DNA of 64,000 nucleotides from Streptomyces sp. TLI_053 (GTDB lineage Bacteria; Actinomycetota; Actinomycetes; Streptomycetales; Streptomycetaceae), in the NCBI RefSeq assembly GCF_900105395.1, contig NZ_LT629775.1, positions 186,001 to 250,000 of the forward strand, written 5' to 3'. Below, one piece after another: positions 34,406 to 42,005 of the stretch. The notes under the pieces are model-generated. The model did no database searches. It was not told the origin of the DNA and worked only from the letters and a program-made list of their open reading frames with translations. The first letter of the stretch is position 1; every line of letters starts with the position of its first letter. Both the position numbers and the translations under genes were made by a program.

Positions 34406-34612
34406 TCACCTCCGGTGGCGGTCGTAGCGCAGGAAGCCGACGCAGTCGTAGTCGCAGTCGTCGGGGATCCCGGGCAATCCCGTGAGCTCGATCAGGGAAA
34501 CCACCACGCCCTGCGGACGGTGGACGTCACACGCCAGGAGGCCCATGCACGGGAGGTCTGGGGTGCAGTCCGCACTGCTGTGCGTGGTGCCGCTGCTGGT
34601 CGCCGTGGTCAT
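34406..34612 (-). CDS. Small Cys-rich hypothetical protein (68 aa)
   Basis: It opens at ATG 34612 with GGGAGG seven bases upstream, which is why this start is chosen. The product contains five Cys (SADCTPDLPCMGLLACDV near 14-31; IPDDCDYDCVGF near 51-62) and a compact hydrophobic middle VVVSLIELTGLPG. There is no signal peptide. The Cys pairs could bind metal or be modified. The length and Cys content recall small peptide precursors or zinc-knuckle proteins, but no modification enzyme is nearby. I do not recognise the family. The gene stands alone. Confidence 0.5.
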   Translation of the reverse strand: MTTATSSGTTHSSADCTPDLPCMGLLACDVHRPQGVVVSLIELTGLPGIPDDCDYDCVGFLRYDRHRR

Positions 34613-35164
34613 GTACGCCTCCCACGATGCCTGAACAACACCACGCACAACGACCCACCGGAATGCCGACAACGCCCCGACCGGCCCGCAGGCGGTACGC
34701 AGCGCGCCGAAGTCGGCACCGCACCCCGCCGACCGGGATTTCCTTCCGCGCCTGCGGCCGAGCCGGGCGCGGCACTGGGGGCCCAGCGGCCGGGACCGGC
34801 TGCGGGGGCGGTCGGGGTGCCGGGATGGTCTGGACGTCGTCAGGCCCAGGCGCGCGGTGCCGTCCTTCTCTCGTTGGCGAGCCGCGCTTCGCAGGTGCCG
34901 TATCCGATGCTCAGCCGGGTCGTCGACTGTGAACAGACATGCCAAGAGCGTCATCTGTGGGCAGGACCGGCTCATGCGAAGGCGGACAACGAAGCGGTGT
35001 TCCTCTCAAATGCCACGGGGCACCGGAGCTGAACACCCCCTCGTCATTGACCATCAACCCGGGAGGAGTCGCCCAGGCCAGGTAGCAACAGTTCCAAGGT
35101 CCCCCATCACCCGCAGGGTCTCCGTTTCAAGCTGCCAGCTTCGGAGCTCAAGGTGAAAGGCGCC
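34613..35164. other. Intergenic region, nothing supported
   Basis: No convincing gene or hairpin. It carries the promoter region of the small Cys-rich gene and the 3' flank of the inhibitor gene. Confidence 0.35.
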
Positions 35165-35542
35165 CTAGGCCCTCCGCAGAGAACCGATCGTGTAGGTTCC
35201 GGCAAGGTTTCCCTTGTTTCCGGCGGTGGTGCTGCCGATCCGGCTGCTGTAGTTGGCGTTGTGGAAGTACTCGTACTTGTCACCAGTGTGGTTGTACACC
35301 GACCGGGTTTTGGTGCCTCCAGCCATCCACGAACACTGCGGACGGGCGTTCGGTGCGTTCTCGCTCCACTGACACTTCTGACCGTTGCCGTTCTGCTCCG
35401 AGTAGAAGCAGATCCAACCGGAGCCGCAGGTTTCGTAGCCACTGATGGTGGTGTTGCTGGCCTGGGCCGCAGGAGAAAGCACAAGTGCGCTGCCGAAGAG
35501 GCCAACGGTCATGGCCAGAGTGAACTTCGTACGGGAATTCAC
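35165..35542 (-). CDS. Secreted peptidase inhibitor family I36 protein
   Basis: The GTG at 35542 is preceded by AAAGGAGGGTCA, an excellent binding site. A signal peptide (KFTLAMTVGLFGSALVLSPA, cut near AQA-S) leads to a ~97-aa mature domain. It has the I36/SMPI pattern: GSGWICFYSEQNGNGQKCQW near 41-60, then CSWMAGGTKTRSVYNHTGDK and YEYFHNANYSSRIGS. The four mature Cys would form two disulfides in a gamma-crystallin-like fold. Members inhibit metalloproteases or serve as extracellular proteins in Streptomyces. It is a stand-alone gene. The 35543-35991 upstream flank has no other gene. Confidence 0.85.
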   Translation of the reverse strand: MNSRTKFTLAMTVGLFGSALVLSPAAQASNTTISGYETCGSGWICFYSEQNGNGQKCQWSENAPNARPQCSWMAGGTKTRSVYNHTGDKYEYFHNANYSSRIGSTTAGNKGNLAGTYTIGSLRRA

Positions 35543-35991
35543 TGACCCTCCTTTGGAATGAAACGAACTCTTCCACCGACCCGTCCGATACAGTTCGGGT
35601 CGTAACAGGCAGTTTCACCTGTACCATGGCGAGCGGTAACCCAGGAACAAGCCAGTCCGGATCGTCTGGAGCATCACTGCGGCAGCCTGTTCCGGCTCAT
35701 CTGTCAGTCACAGATCCGACCAGCGAAAACGGCCAAAACTGCTGCCCATCAAGCATTGCATCCGGAGCGTTCGAGGCACAGGGCTATCGCTGTCGATAAC
35801 AACCGGCGGGCCGCGACTGCGGATTTGGAGGTTGATCATGGCCAGATCGGGACATCACGGGATCGGCTGCCCGGTGCGCTGGCCGGCAGGCGAATCGCCG
35901 AACGCCTTCCCGACGCCCAGCGGGAAGGCGGCGGTGGATCATTCCCTGCCAAAGTCATCAGCGGGATCGCCGCGTTCTGCTGGACGGTCGG

Positions 35992-36468
35992 TCAGAAGCT
36001 CCAGCTGTACAGGCCTGCGCCAGTGCTCACCGCGGACACCGCGAGCTGGGCGACTCCCTGGAGGACCGCCGGCAGATCGTCGTCGGTCATGTCGTCGCCG
36101 TCGTGGGACCTGAGCCTGGTGGTCCAGCGATCGGCGAGTTCTTCCAGCTCCGTGGAGCCGGCGTCGGCCAGCGCCCGGGTCAACCGCTGTGGCAGAACGA
36201 ACACCTCGACGCCGTCGTTCGATGGGGCAGTGACCCACTGCGGCCACCGCCCGTGGAGCTGCTCGGGTGTCGGCACCTTCGCAGAGGGCTCCTGGAGGTA
36301 CATGTCCCACTCGGCGATGGCACTGTCCGGTTCGATGAAGCGGCAGGTCACGGAATCAAATTCTGGACTTGGTCGCCGCCCCCGCATCGCGGTGACAGCC
36401 CCGTCGTCGGGTGCCAGGAAGAACACTATGTCGTGAGCCACCACAGCATGATGGCGAAGCAACGACAA
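35992..36468 (-). CDS. Hypothetical protein (158 aa)
   Basis: The protein starts at 36468 with MSLLRHHAVVAHDIVFFLAP. A later start, such as the Met at residue 28 (MRGRRPSPEF), is possible. It is acidic and soluble, with readable helices TPEQLHGRWPQWVTAPSNDG, VEVFVLPQRLTRALADAG and LEELADRWTTRLRSHDGDD, and ends VSTGAGLYSWSF. It has the look of small cytoplasmic proteins carried in actinomycete accessory regions, sometimes as immunity proteins, but I cannot assign a family. It is adjacent to a CRISPR mini-array on its upstream side. Confidence 0.6.
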   Translation of the reverse strand: MSLLRHHAVVAHDIVFFLAPDDGAVTAMRGRRPSPEFDSVTCRFIEPDSAIAEWDMYLQEPSAKVPTPEQLHGRWPQWVTAPSNDGVEVFVLPQRLTRALADAGSTELEELADRWTTRLRSHDGDDMTDDDLPAVLQGVAQLAVSAVSTGAGLYSWSF

Positions 36469-36486
36469 CGCTGCAGGTTGCGAAAG

Positions 36487-36635
36487 GTCCTCCCGCGCCC
36501 GCGGGGTCAGCCGTTGATCGAGTCGGGCGGGCTCTCGCCGGACGAGTCCTCCCCGCGAACGCGGGGGTCAGCCGGACGCGTTGGCGGCGGTCAGGGTGCC
36601 GGGGCTGTCCTCCCCGCGCCCGCGGGGGTCAGCCG
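36487..36635 (+). CRISPR. Orphan type I-E CRISPR mini-array (three repeats, two spacers)
   Basis: Repeats: 36487-36513 (27 bases, two bases short), 36546-36574 and 36607-36635 (29 bases each), of type GTCCTCCCCGCG-NN-CGCGGGGGTCAGCCG, the classical Streptomyces I-E repeat. Spacers 36514-36545 and 36575-36606 are exactly 32 bases. No cas genes or leader are visible. The stop codon of the gene at 36629-37129 lies inside the last repeat. Confidence 0.85.
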
Positions 36636-37129
36636 GCGTTGGCGCGACCGTTCCATTGCCGGTAGTCGCCGCGGGAGACCTCTCTGCGAATCCAGGACTC
36701 CGCGCTGGACCGGATTCCCCAGCGGAGCACGTGCCCGTCGTCGCGGACCAGGTCGTCCGTCGCGCTGTCCTTCACGGCCCACAGTCCCGGATCACGCCCC
36801 TCTGCGGGCAGTTGTACGGGCTCGTACCGGGCGGCGTTCCGGTGGCGGCCGGTCAGGCCGTCGCCGCGCCGGACCCGGACGGCGACGAGCCGGTCCCCGG
36901 GCAGTACGACGGGGAAGTCGAAGACGTCGCCGTCCAGGCAGTCCTCGACGGCCTCGGTGCCGCCGGCTCCGAACAGCCGCCGCAGTGCGGCGTGCTGCTG
37001 GGGCCCGAGGTCGAAGTCCCGCACGGTCCGCCAGATCTCGGTCAGGGCGGCCGCGGGTGCCAGGGTCGTCGGGGGCAGGAGCCCGCCCCCGACGCTCACG
37101 GTCCATTCCTCGTCGTTGGTCGGGCCCAT
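36629..37129 (-). CDS. Hypothetical protein (166 aa) in a regulator cluster
   Basis: It opens at ATG 37129 with GGAGAG upstream. The acidic soluble protein has a recognisable order: WTVSVGGGLLPPTTLAPAAA, FDLGPQQHAALRRLFGAG, then VLPGDRLVAVRVRRGDG near 85, and RWGIRSSAESWIRREVSRGD near the end. No signal, membrane or catalytic motif is seen. It is the last of four same-strand genes with the DUF5753 regulator and DUF6879 gene, separated from the regulator by 157 bases. Its stop codon falls within the third repeat of the CRISPR mini-array, so the C-terminus may have been altered by insertion of the array. The function is unknown. Confidence 0.6.
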   Translation of the reverse strand: MGPTNDEEWTVSVGGGLLPPTTLAPAAALTEIWRTVRDFDLGPQQHAALRRLFGAGGTEAVEDCLDGDVFDFPVVLPGDRLVAVRVRRGDGLTGRHRNAARYEPVQLPAEGRDPGLWAVKDSATDDLVRDDGHVLRWGIRSSAESWIRREVSRGDYRQWNGRANAG

Positions 37130-37286
37130 GCCTTGTCTCTCCTTGGCCGTGCCGAACGGGGCGGGGCCGAGGAAACCGAGCAGGTGCGGTCCTCGGCCGC
37201 ACCGGTACGGTAGGGCGCGGCGATTCTCGGATCAGGCCGTGATCCTCGATGATTCTCCGATCGGCTGGGATCGTGCTCGGTGATCC

Positions 37287-38129
37287 TCAGCGAGGTGTCA
37301 GCGAGGCCCCCGCACGGCCGATGAGCCGGTGCGCCTGGTGGCCGGTAACGGCGCTCTCGGCCAGCCAGTCCCAGGCCTTGCGGTAGAGGGCGATGTCGGC
37401 GGGACTGTCGAGCCACAGCTCGGCATTGATCGTCTCGACGATCACGAGGCGCTCGTCGTAGATCCAGAACCCGTGCGCCGGTGTGCGGCGCGGTGCGCTG
37501 CCGAGCGGGATGATGCCGAGGTCGACGGTGTCGAGGCCCAGCAGCCCGACGAGCCGGTCCAGTTGGGCGGCCATCACCTCGGGCGGGCCGATCGTCACGT
37601 ACAGCGCGGCCTCCCAGACGAGGAAGTGAAAGCGGCGGCCGGCGTCGTAGAGCGCTTCCTGGCGGCGTATGCGGGTCCGCACGGCGTCCTCGGTGTCCCT
37701 GGGCGAGCCGATGAACTCGCAGCCCGCCGCGAGCATGTGCCGCGCGTAGTCGGCAGTCTGGAGCAGGCCCGGGATCCGGGCGGACTCGAAGGCCCGGACG
37801 ACCTGCGTGCGGCGCGTTTCCAGGACCGCGGCCTCCTGCCGCTCGCGATGTCCGCCGGAGAGCTGGCGGTTCCAGGACCGGTACTGCGTCTCCAACCCTC
37901 GCAACCGGGCCCGCAGCTCGACTGCGGCTCCGGGGCTGCCGGTCGCCGAGGCCCAGGCGTCCAGGTCCGCCGGGCTCGGCGTCTGCCGGCCGGTCTCCAG
38001 TTTCGACACCTTCGACTGCACCCAGCCGAGCTGTCCGGCGAGGGCCCGGCCGGAGAGGTCCGCCTCGGTGCGCAGCTCGCGAAGGCGCGCTCCGAGGGCC
38101 ACCCGGCCCTGCTGATGGTCGGTACTCAC
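37287..38129 (-). CDS. XRE-type HTH regulator with DUF5753 (Scr1 family)
   Basis: The GTG at 38129 overlaps the TGA of the DUF6879 gene (GTGA), giving 280 aa. The N-terminal HTH is clear: LGARLRELRTEADLSGRALA, GQLGWVQSKVSKLETGRQTP. LETQYRSWNRQL near 95 leads to the DUF5753 domain with ESARIPGLLQTADYARHML, RRFHFLVWEAALYVTIGPPE and DLGIIPLGSAPRRTPAHGFW. These regulators are very numerous in Streptomyces and usually pair with a small DUF397-type partner and membrane or hypothetical genes. Here the partner upstream is DUF6879. The family has been linked to development and secondary metabolism. Confidence 0.92.
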   Translation of the reverse strand: MSTDHQQGRVALGARLRELRTEADLSGRALAGQLGWVQSKVSKLETGRQTPSPADLDAWASATGSPGAAVELRARLRGLETQYRSWNRQLSGGHRERQEAAVLETRRTQVVRAFESARIPGLLQTADYARHMLAAGCEFIGSPRDTEDAVRTRIRRQEALYDAGRRFHFLVWEAALYVTIGPPEVMAAQLDRLVGLLGLDTVDLGIIPLGSAPRRTPAHGFWIYDERLVIVETINAELWLDSPADIALYRKAWDWLAESAVTGHQAHRLIGRAGASLTPR

Positions 38130-38665
38130 ACGCGGGACGGTACCGCCGCGGCGAACTCGACGGTGGGGACCGCGAAGTGCCACGACGCATCACGCGCCTG
38201 GCAGGCTCGGAGTACTTCGGCCGGGTCGGTGATCAGCTCGACTCCGAGCGTCCGGTCGTCGTCGTCGAAGTGGAACCTCGCGAGGACGGCGCTGTCGAAC
38301 AGCCAGAAGTCGAAGTCGGGTAGATCGAGCTGGTCGGCGTCGGTGCGCCAGAGGTTGCGGATGTCCTCGCCGGCCTCGACGTTGCCCGGTCCGGACGCGA
38401 GGAGGAAACGCTGCCCGTCGGTGGGCGGGTCGTCGACGATGCGAACACGTTCGAACCGGCGACCGTCCGCGACTGCTGCTCGGACGCTGACGTTCCAGGC
38501 GACTTCCGGCTCGTACTGCGGCATCACACCGGCCACGAACGCCTGGTACCTGGCTCCGGCACGATCCGATGCGTAGCCGCGACGTGTCTCCAGACGGAAC
38601 GCGGTGTGTGCGAACGTCTCGAACAGGCGCGGCGCCGCCTCGGCGAAGGGAATGATCTCGGGCAC
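38126..38665 (-). CDS. DUF6879 family protein
   Basis: A 179-aa protein that I recognise as DUF6879: TFAHTAFRLETRRGYASDRA near 17-36, FVAGVMPQYEPEVAWNVSVR, then RVRIVDDPPTDGQRFLLASG near 71-90, and DFDFWLFDSAVLARFHFDDD. The family is often encoded immediately upstream of DUF5753-type HTH regulators, as here, where the stop overlaps the regulator start. The role is thought to be regulatory or as part of the regulator pair. No enzyme motif is visible. It is cytoplasmic. The ATG at 38665 lies seven bases from the next upstream stop, so the genes form one operon. Confidence 0.85.
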   Translation of the reverse strand: MPEIIPFAEAAPRLFETFAHTAFRLETRRGYASDRAGARYQAFVAGVMPQYEPEVAWNVSVRAAVADGRRFERVRIVDDPPTDGQRFLLASGPGNVEAGEDIRNLWRTDADQLDLPDFDFWLFDSAVLARFHFDDDDRTLGVELITDPAEVLRACQARDASWHFAVPTVEFAAAVPSRV

Positions 38666-38672
38666 AGTCGGC

Positions 38673-38867
38673 CTAGTCCTTCGGCGCGAACCGCGTCAGC
38701 AGCGCCCGCGGGATCACGACTGCCGTCTCACCGGTTTTCAGGTGGAGCAGCTGAGCGATGCCGTCCGGGTCGGTCAACTCGTCGCCCTGTACGACGATGT
38801 CGCCCGTCTCCGTCTCGTACAGGGTCGGACAGTCGCCGTGCTCGTTCGTGAAAACTGGCTCCGGCAC
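38673..38867 (-). CDS. Small hypothetical protein of the regulator operon (64 aa)
   Basis: GTG 38867 is the first start after the IS-derived sequence. The product reads EPVFTNEHGDCPTLYETETG, then DIVVQGDELTDPDGIAQLLH and ends with VVIPRALLTRFAPKD. This matches small actinomycete proteins of the type HGDCPTLY...VVQG...LPRALL that accompany DUF6879 and DUF5753 genes. No good ribosome binding site is seen, and IS-derived sequence begins within 15 bases upstream. The original promoter and perhaps a few N-terminal codons may have been replaced. It is the first gene of the operon running to 36629. Confidence 0.7.
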   Translation of the reverse strand: MPEPVFTNEHGDCPTLYETETGDIVVQGDELTDPDGIAQLLHLKTGETAVVIPRALLTRFAPKD

Positions 38868-38877
38868 TGAAAGGGGG

Positions 38878-39024
38878 TCAGAACCAAATTTCAGAGACCG
38901 TTGACACCTCGGCCTCGGCCAGGGCACTGGTGAGTTGGTCGATCTGTTCGCGCAGGTAGTCGGCTCGTGCGGCGGTCTCGCCGTGCTCGGCTTGCAGCAG
39001 CCGCAGGAGTTCGGCGACGTTCAC
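38878..39024 (-). CDS. Small coiled-coil ORF accompanying an IS5-type transposase (48 aa)
   Basis: The GTG at 39024 overlaps the TGA of the transposase fragment (GTGA). The 48-aa product is almost one amphipathic helix: MNVAELLRLLQAEHGETAAR, then ADYLREQIDQLTSALAE. Such short helical ORFs follow transposase genes of some actinomycete IS elements and are probably part of the element. Its stop at 38878 marks approximately the left end of IS-derived sequence. Confidence 0.55.
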   Translation of the reverse strand: MNVAELLRLLQAEHGETAARADYLREQIDQLTSALAEAEVSTVSEIWF

Positions 39025-39232
39025 GCGGCCAGCTCGACATCGTCGCGCCAAGCGGGGCTGGGGGTGGTGAGGCGGCAGAGCATGACCGCGGTGGGGGCCC
39101 AGTAGGCGCGGGAGGCCGCGTTGTCGGGCCGGTGGTCGTAGTCACGGGCGAGGCGCCGGTGGAGCATAAGGGTGCCGTTGACCTGCTCGACCACCCACCG
39201 CAGGTCAGCGGTGAAGGTCTCTCACCTCCACA
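39021..39232 (-). pseudogene. IS5-family transposase C-terminal fragment
   Basis: Read leftward from about 39232, the frame gives LTADLRWVVEQVNGTLMLHR, then RLARDYDHRPDNAASRAYWA and PTAVMLCRLTTPSPAWRDDV before the stop at 39021. This is the final helix region of IS5-group DDE transposases, including the last catalytic Glu (VEQVNG). The N-terminal ~200 residues are missing. At about 39232 the sequence switches to an IS630-type relic, so one element inserted into or recombined with another. Confidence 0.75.
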
Positions 39233-39789
39233 CGAATCACAGCGCCTCACGGCGCAACTCGAAGACGACCCAGGCCCCGAGCGCCGCCGCGGTGCTTTTA
39301 CCTGCGGCCAGGTCTCCTTCCTCCACACCTCGACCGCCGCATCGTCGCGCTCGATCGCCCGGCGAGTGGGCTGCTGCCACGACCAGCCGTGTCGCTTCAG
39401 CAGCCGCCAGGTGCCCTCCACGGTGTAGGAGACGTGGAACAGCCGGCCGATCAGCGTCTTCACCCTCGCCAGTGTCCACCGCTGGTCCGCCCAGCCGTGG
39501 ACGAGCGGGCCGTGCTCCAACTCCCGCTCCAGCCTGGCGATCCGGGGCGGGCTGGAGCGGGAGTTGGAGCACGGCCCGGCGAGCCCTTCGACTGGACCCC
39601 GACTTCTCCGCGCTCGCGCCAGGCCCGGCGCCACCGCTCCACCGACCGCTCGCTCACCCGCAGCGCGGCAGCGATCTCCCGATTCTTCTCCCCGCCCTCG
39701 AAGCGTTCCACGGCCTGCAGCCGGATCCGCTCCCGCGCGGTCCTCTCCGCGTCGGTCAGCCCGCCGCCCTGCGCGTGCCTCACAGCCAA
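39233..39789 (-). pseudogene. IS630-family transposase N-terminal relic (frameshifted)
   Basis: The first ~75 codons from 39789 read LTDAERTARERIRLQAVERF, EGGEKNREIAAALRVSERSV and ERWRRAWRERGEVGVQSKG, the HTH of IS630-type transposases. At about 39560 the frame changes and continues as RLERELEHGPLVHGWADQRW, LARVKTLIGRLFHVSYTVEG and WRLLKRHGWSWQQPTRRAIE. A further shift precedes AALGAWVVFELRREAL, near the first catalytic region. The DDE core is lost. A local duplication of CTGGAGCGGGAGTTGGAGCAC-type sequence around 39520-39575 probably caused the first frameshift. Confidence 0.75.
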
Positions 39790-39921
39790 GGGCTACCGGA
39801 ACCGACGGGCCCCGTCAGGCGAAAGGCTCGACCATCACCCAATCAAGCTGAGTACTCAAGCGGCGCGCCGCGGCCGACGACCGATCGGTGACCTCGTGAA
39901 TCCCCGCTGTCGAGCACAGGC

Positions 39922-40461
39922 TCAACCGAACAGGGTGACCGAGGACCACACGCCAAACCACTGCTCGGCGCCCCACGCCTCGAACCGCTCCACCTCGGTG
40001 AATCCCAGCTTCGCCGCGAGGCGCATCGAGCTGGCGTTGGCGGTCTGTGTGTAGAGCACCACCGGCTCACCGGGCAGCGCGCCGGCAAACCAGTCGAGTG
40101 CCGCTGTGCACGCCTCGGTGGCGTACCCGTGGCCCCATGCTTCCGATAGGAACAAGTAGCCGAGCTCCGTCTCCCCGGCCTCCAGACGGTGGTTGCTCGG
40201 GGCGTGCGGTTTGAGCTGGATCGTGCCGATCATTGCTCCGTCGAGCTCAGCCACGAACCAGCCACGGCGCTGCCCGGGCACCTCGGGCACCGTGCGTTCG
40301 AGCTCGGCGCGCGGTCGAGGGACACCGAGGTAGGTGTTCACCTCTGGCGAGGAGTTCAGCTCGATGACCGCCGCGCGGTCCCGGGCCTCGGACTCGCGGA
40401 GCACGAGCCGCTCGGTCCGTATCGGGGCAGGTGGCCAGACGACGAGTCCAAGATCAGTCAT
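39922..40461 (-). CDS. GNAT family N-acetyltransferase (RimJ/RimL-like)
   Basis: A 179-aa acetyltransferase of the RimJ/RimL/DUF type. It opens RTERLVLRESEARDRAAVIE near 15-34. The acetyl-CoA-binding motif A is ELGYLFLSEAWGHGYATEAC near 98-117, with the (R/Q)-x-x-G-x-G/A signature in the form W-G-H-G-Y-A. TANASSMRLAAKLGFTEVER near 138-157 is the typical final helix and beta-bulge. It probably acetylates an amine on a small molecule, an antibiotic or a protein N-terminus. The substrate cannot be told. It is a single gene between IS relics and may be cargo of a former element. Confidence 0.9.
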   Translation of the reverse strand: MTDLGLVVWPPAPIRTERLVLRESEARDRAAVIELNSSPEVNTYLGVPRPRAELERTVPEVPGQRRGWFVAELDGAMIGTIQLKPHAPSNHRLEAGETELGYLFLSEAWGHGYATEACTAALDWFAGALPGEPVVLYTQTANASSMRLAAKLGFTEVERFEAWGAEQWFGVWSSVTLFG

Positions 40462-40693
40462 GGCTGGGAAACTATCGCACGCTCGCTGGGCAGGAGGCTC
40501 AAATGACGGTCAACGGCAGCAGTTCTGACCCATCGGCCCGATCTGGACGTCGGTGTTCACGGGCCGGGCAGATGGAGAGGGCCCAAGACTGCACGTGGGC
40601 CGATCAGCGAGGGCACGAACATCTTCGTTGGGCTCTGGCCACATTGGGAAACCGCGAGCTGGACCTGTCACCCCCGAGCGACAGGACCCGACA

Positions 40694-41029
40694 TCACGCA
40701 TTCAACTTCAGTAGCCAAGCCGCCGTCATCACGGTGGCGATGGGTACCTCAGGATCGAAAGCCGGATCAGGTACCGATGTGGGCCGCTCACTCCTTGGCC
40801 AGGCATGAGAACCGCGAAGAAGAGTCGCGAACGCCGTACTGTCTATGGCCTCGACGATACGGGGCCGTTTCTGGGCGGATGCCGGCACGATCAGATCAGC
40901 GCGTGGCCAAAGGCCCGGGCGTGAGCCGTCGTCGTTCTCTCGGAGAACGGCATGGTACGCGCGCTGTAGGCGCGGCGCGACTTCCTGGTCGTAGGCGTCG
41001 GGGGCTAGGACAAGTAGTTCAGGGTTCAT
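40694..41029 (-). CDS. Hypothetical protein (111 aa)
   Basis: It opens at ATG 41029 with a weak CGGGGCG binding site. Codon bias is moderate and GC is lower than average, so it may be imported. Readable elements are LLVLAPDAYDQEVAPRLQRA, then LIVPASAQKRPRIVEAIDST and a C-terminal FDPEVPIATVMTAAWLLKLN. No motif or signal peptide is seen and I do not recognise a family. It lies among IS relics, and truncation cannot be excluded. Confidence 0.45.
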   Translation of the reverse strand: MNPELLVLAPDAYDQEVAPRLQRAYHAVLRENDDGSRPGLWPRADLIVPASAQKRPRIVEAIDSTAFATLLRGSHAWPRSERPTSVPDPAFDPEVPIATVMTAAWLLKLNA

Positions 41030-41277
41030 GCGACGCCCCGTACTCCGATATATTCATCAAATTCTCATTTACTGGTACCTGAGGTGATCCGGTCGCCGGA
41101 TGGAGAGTGAATCATCGCATACGATCACTCTGTCCCGCCACTCTGTCCCGCGAAAGCTTCTCGCGTTGGTTGAAAACCTGCCTAAAGGTAGGACTAAAGT
41201 CCCTTCCTGGTTGCATAAGGTGAGATTTGAGCGCTCCGGAATTGCATCCGATGTTGATAGCGGGCATGATGCCTGGA

Positions 41278-41697
41278 ATGCGCTCTGATCTCATCTCGGA
41301 CGAATTGTGGGAGCAAGTGGCCCCACTGATGCCGCCTGTCCGTGGGGGCCGCGGACGGCCGCGTGTGCCTAATCGCACCGCTCTCGGCGGCATCATGTAT
41401 GTCCTGCGGACCGGTGTCGCTTGGCGTCAGGTTCCTGTCGCCACCGTGGGCTGTGCCGGCGTGACCTCCTGGCGTCGGTTGAGGGAGTGGGTCGAGATCG
41501 GAATCTGGCCCCGTCTGCATCTCCTCCTGCTGGCAGAGCTGATGGCCGAGCTACGAGAGGCCGACCCGCTGGACCTCGATGAACGGGTCGCACACGTGGA
41601 CATCCTGAAGGGCGGCCGCGTCAGCCCTTCAGGGATGGAGGGGCAGCCGAACGTGACCGACGTGAAATGGAGAACCGGGATTCGACGCACTTCCTGA
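41278..41697 (+). pseudogene. IS5-family transposase N-terminal fragment
   Basis: From the ATG at 41278 the frame reads MRSDLISDELWEQVAPLMPP, then RGGRGRPRVPNRTALGGIMY and VLRTGVAWRQVPVATVGCAG, the usual opening of IS5-group transposases. After MAELREADPLDLDERVAHVD the expected catalytic D-G-S-H region is altered to DILKGGRVSPSG. The frame stops at 41697, giving 139 aa of an expected ~270. The C-terminal two thirds are absent. The flanking 41030-41277 and 41698-42005 stretches are AT-richer than the rest and carry no other gene I can support. Confidence 0.8.
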
Positions 41698-42005
41698 GTT
41701 TTAAGGGAACATGCAACGAGGCGCACGTGGCGCCGCAGAGGCGCGCTCTGCCGCTGAGCGGAAATGTGCTTTTCCTCAGGATCGGCCGCAGGGCATGCGT
41801 GTGCGAATATACTGCGGCCCGATGGCTTCCGTCGGAACACTGGCCATTGCCGTGCCAGGCCGGGAGGAAAGGAACCCGCGGAATATGTAAGTGCACGCAT
41901 GGTTCACACTGTCGGATCAGCTTTCTTGTCGGGTGTGGCCGAGAGTATGCGTGGAGGCAGAAACATGCCTATCTCTATTGTCATTGCATCAAGGAGTATT
42001 GAGAA

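Noticed and set aside
33888-34409. 173-codon minus-strand frame
   Set aside because: Composition is Arg/Gly/Pro-rich without a bias fitting a real gene, it overlaps the NLR 3' end, and no domain is recognisable.
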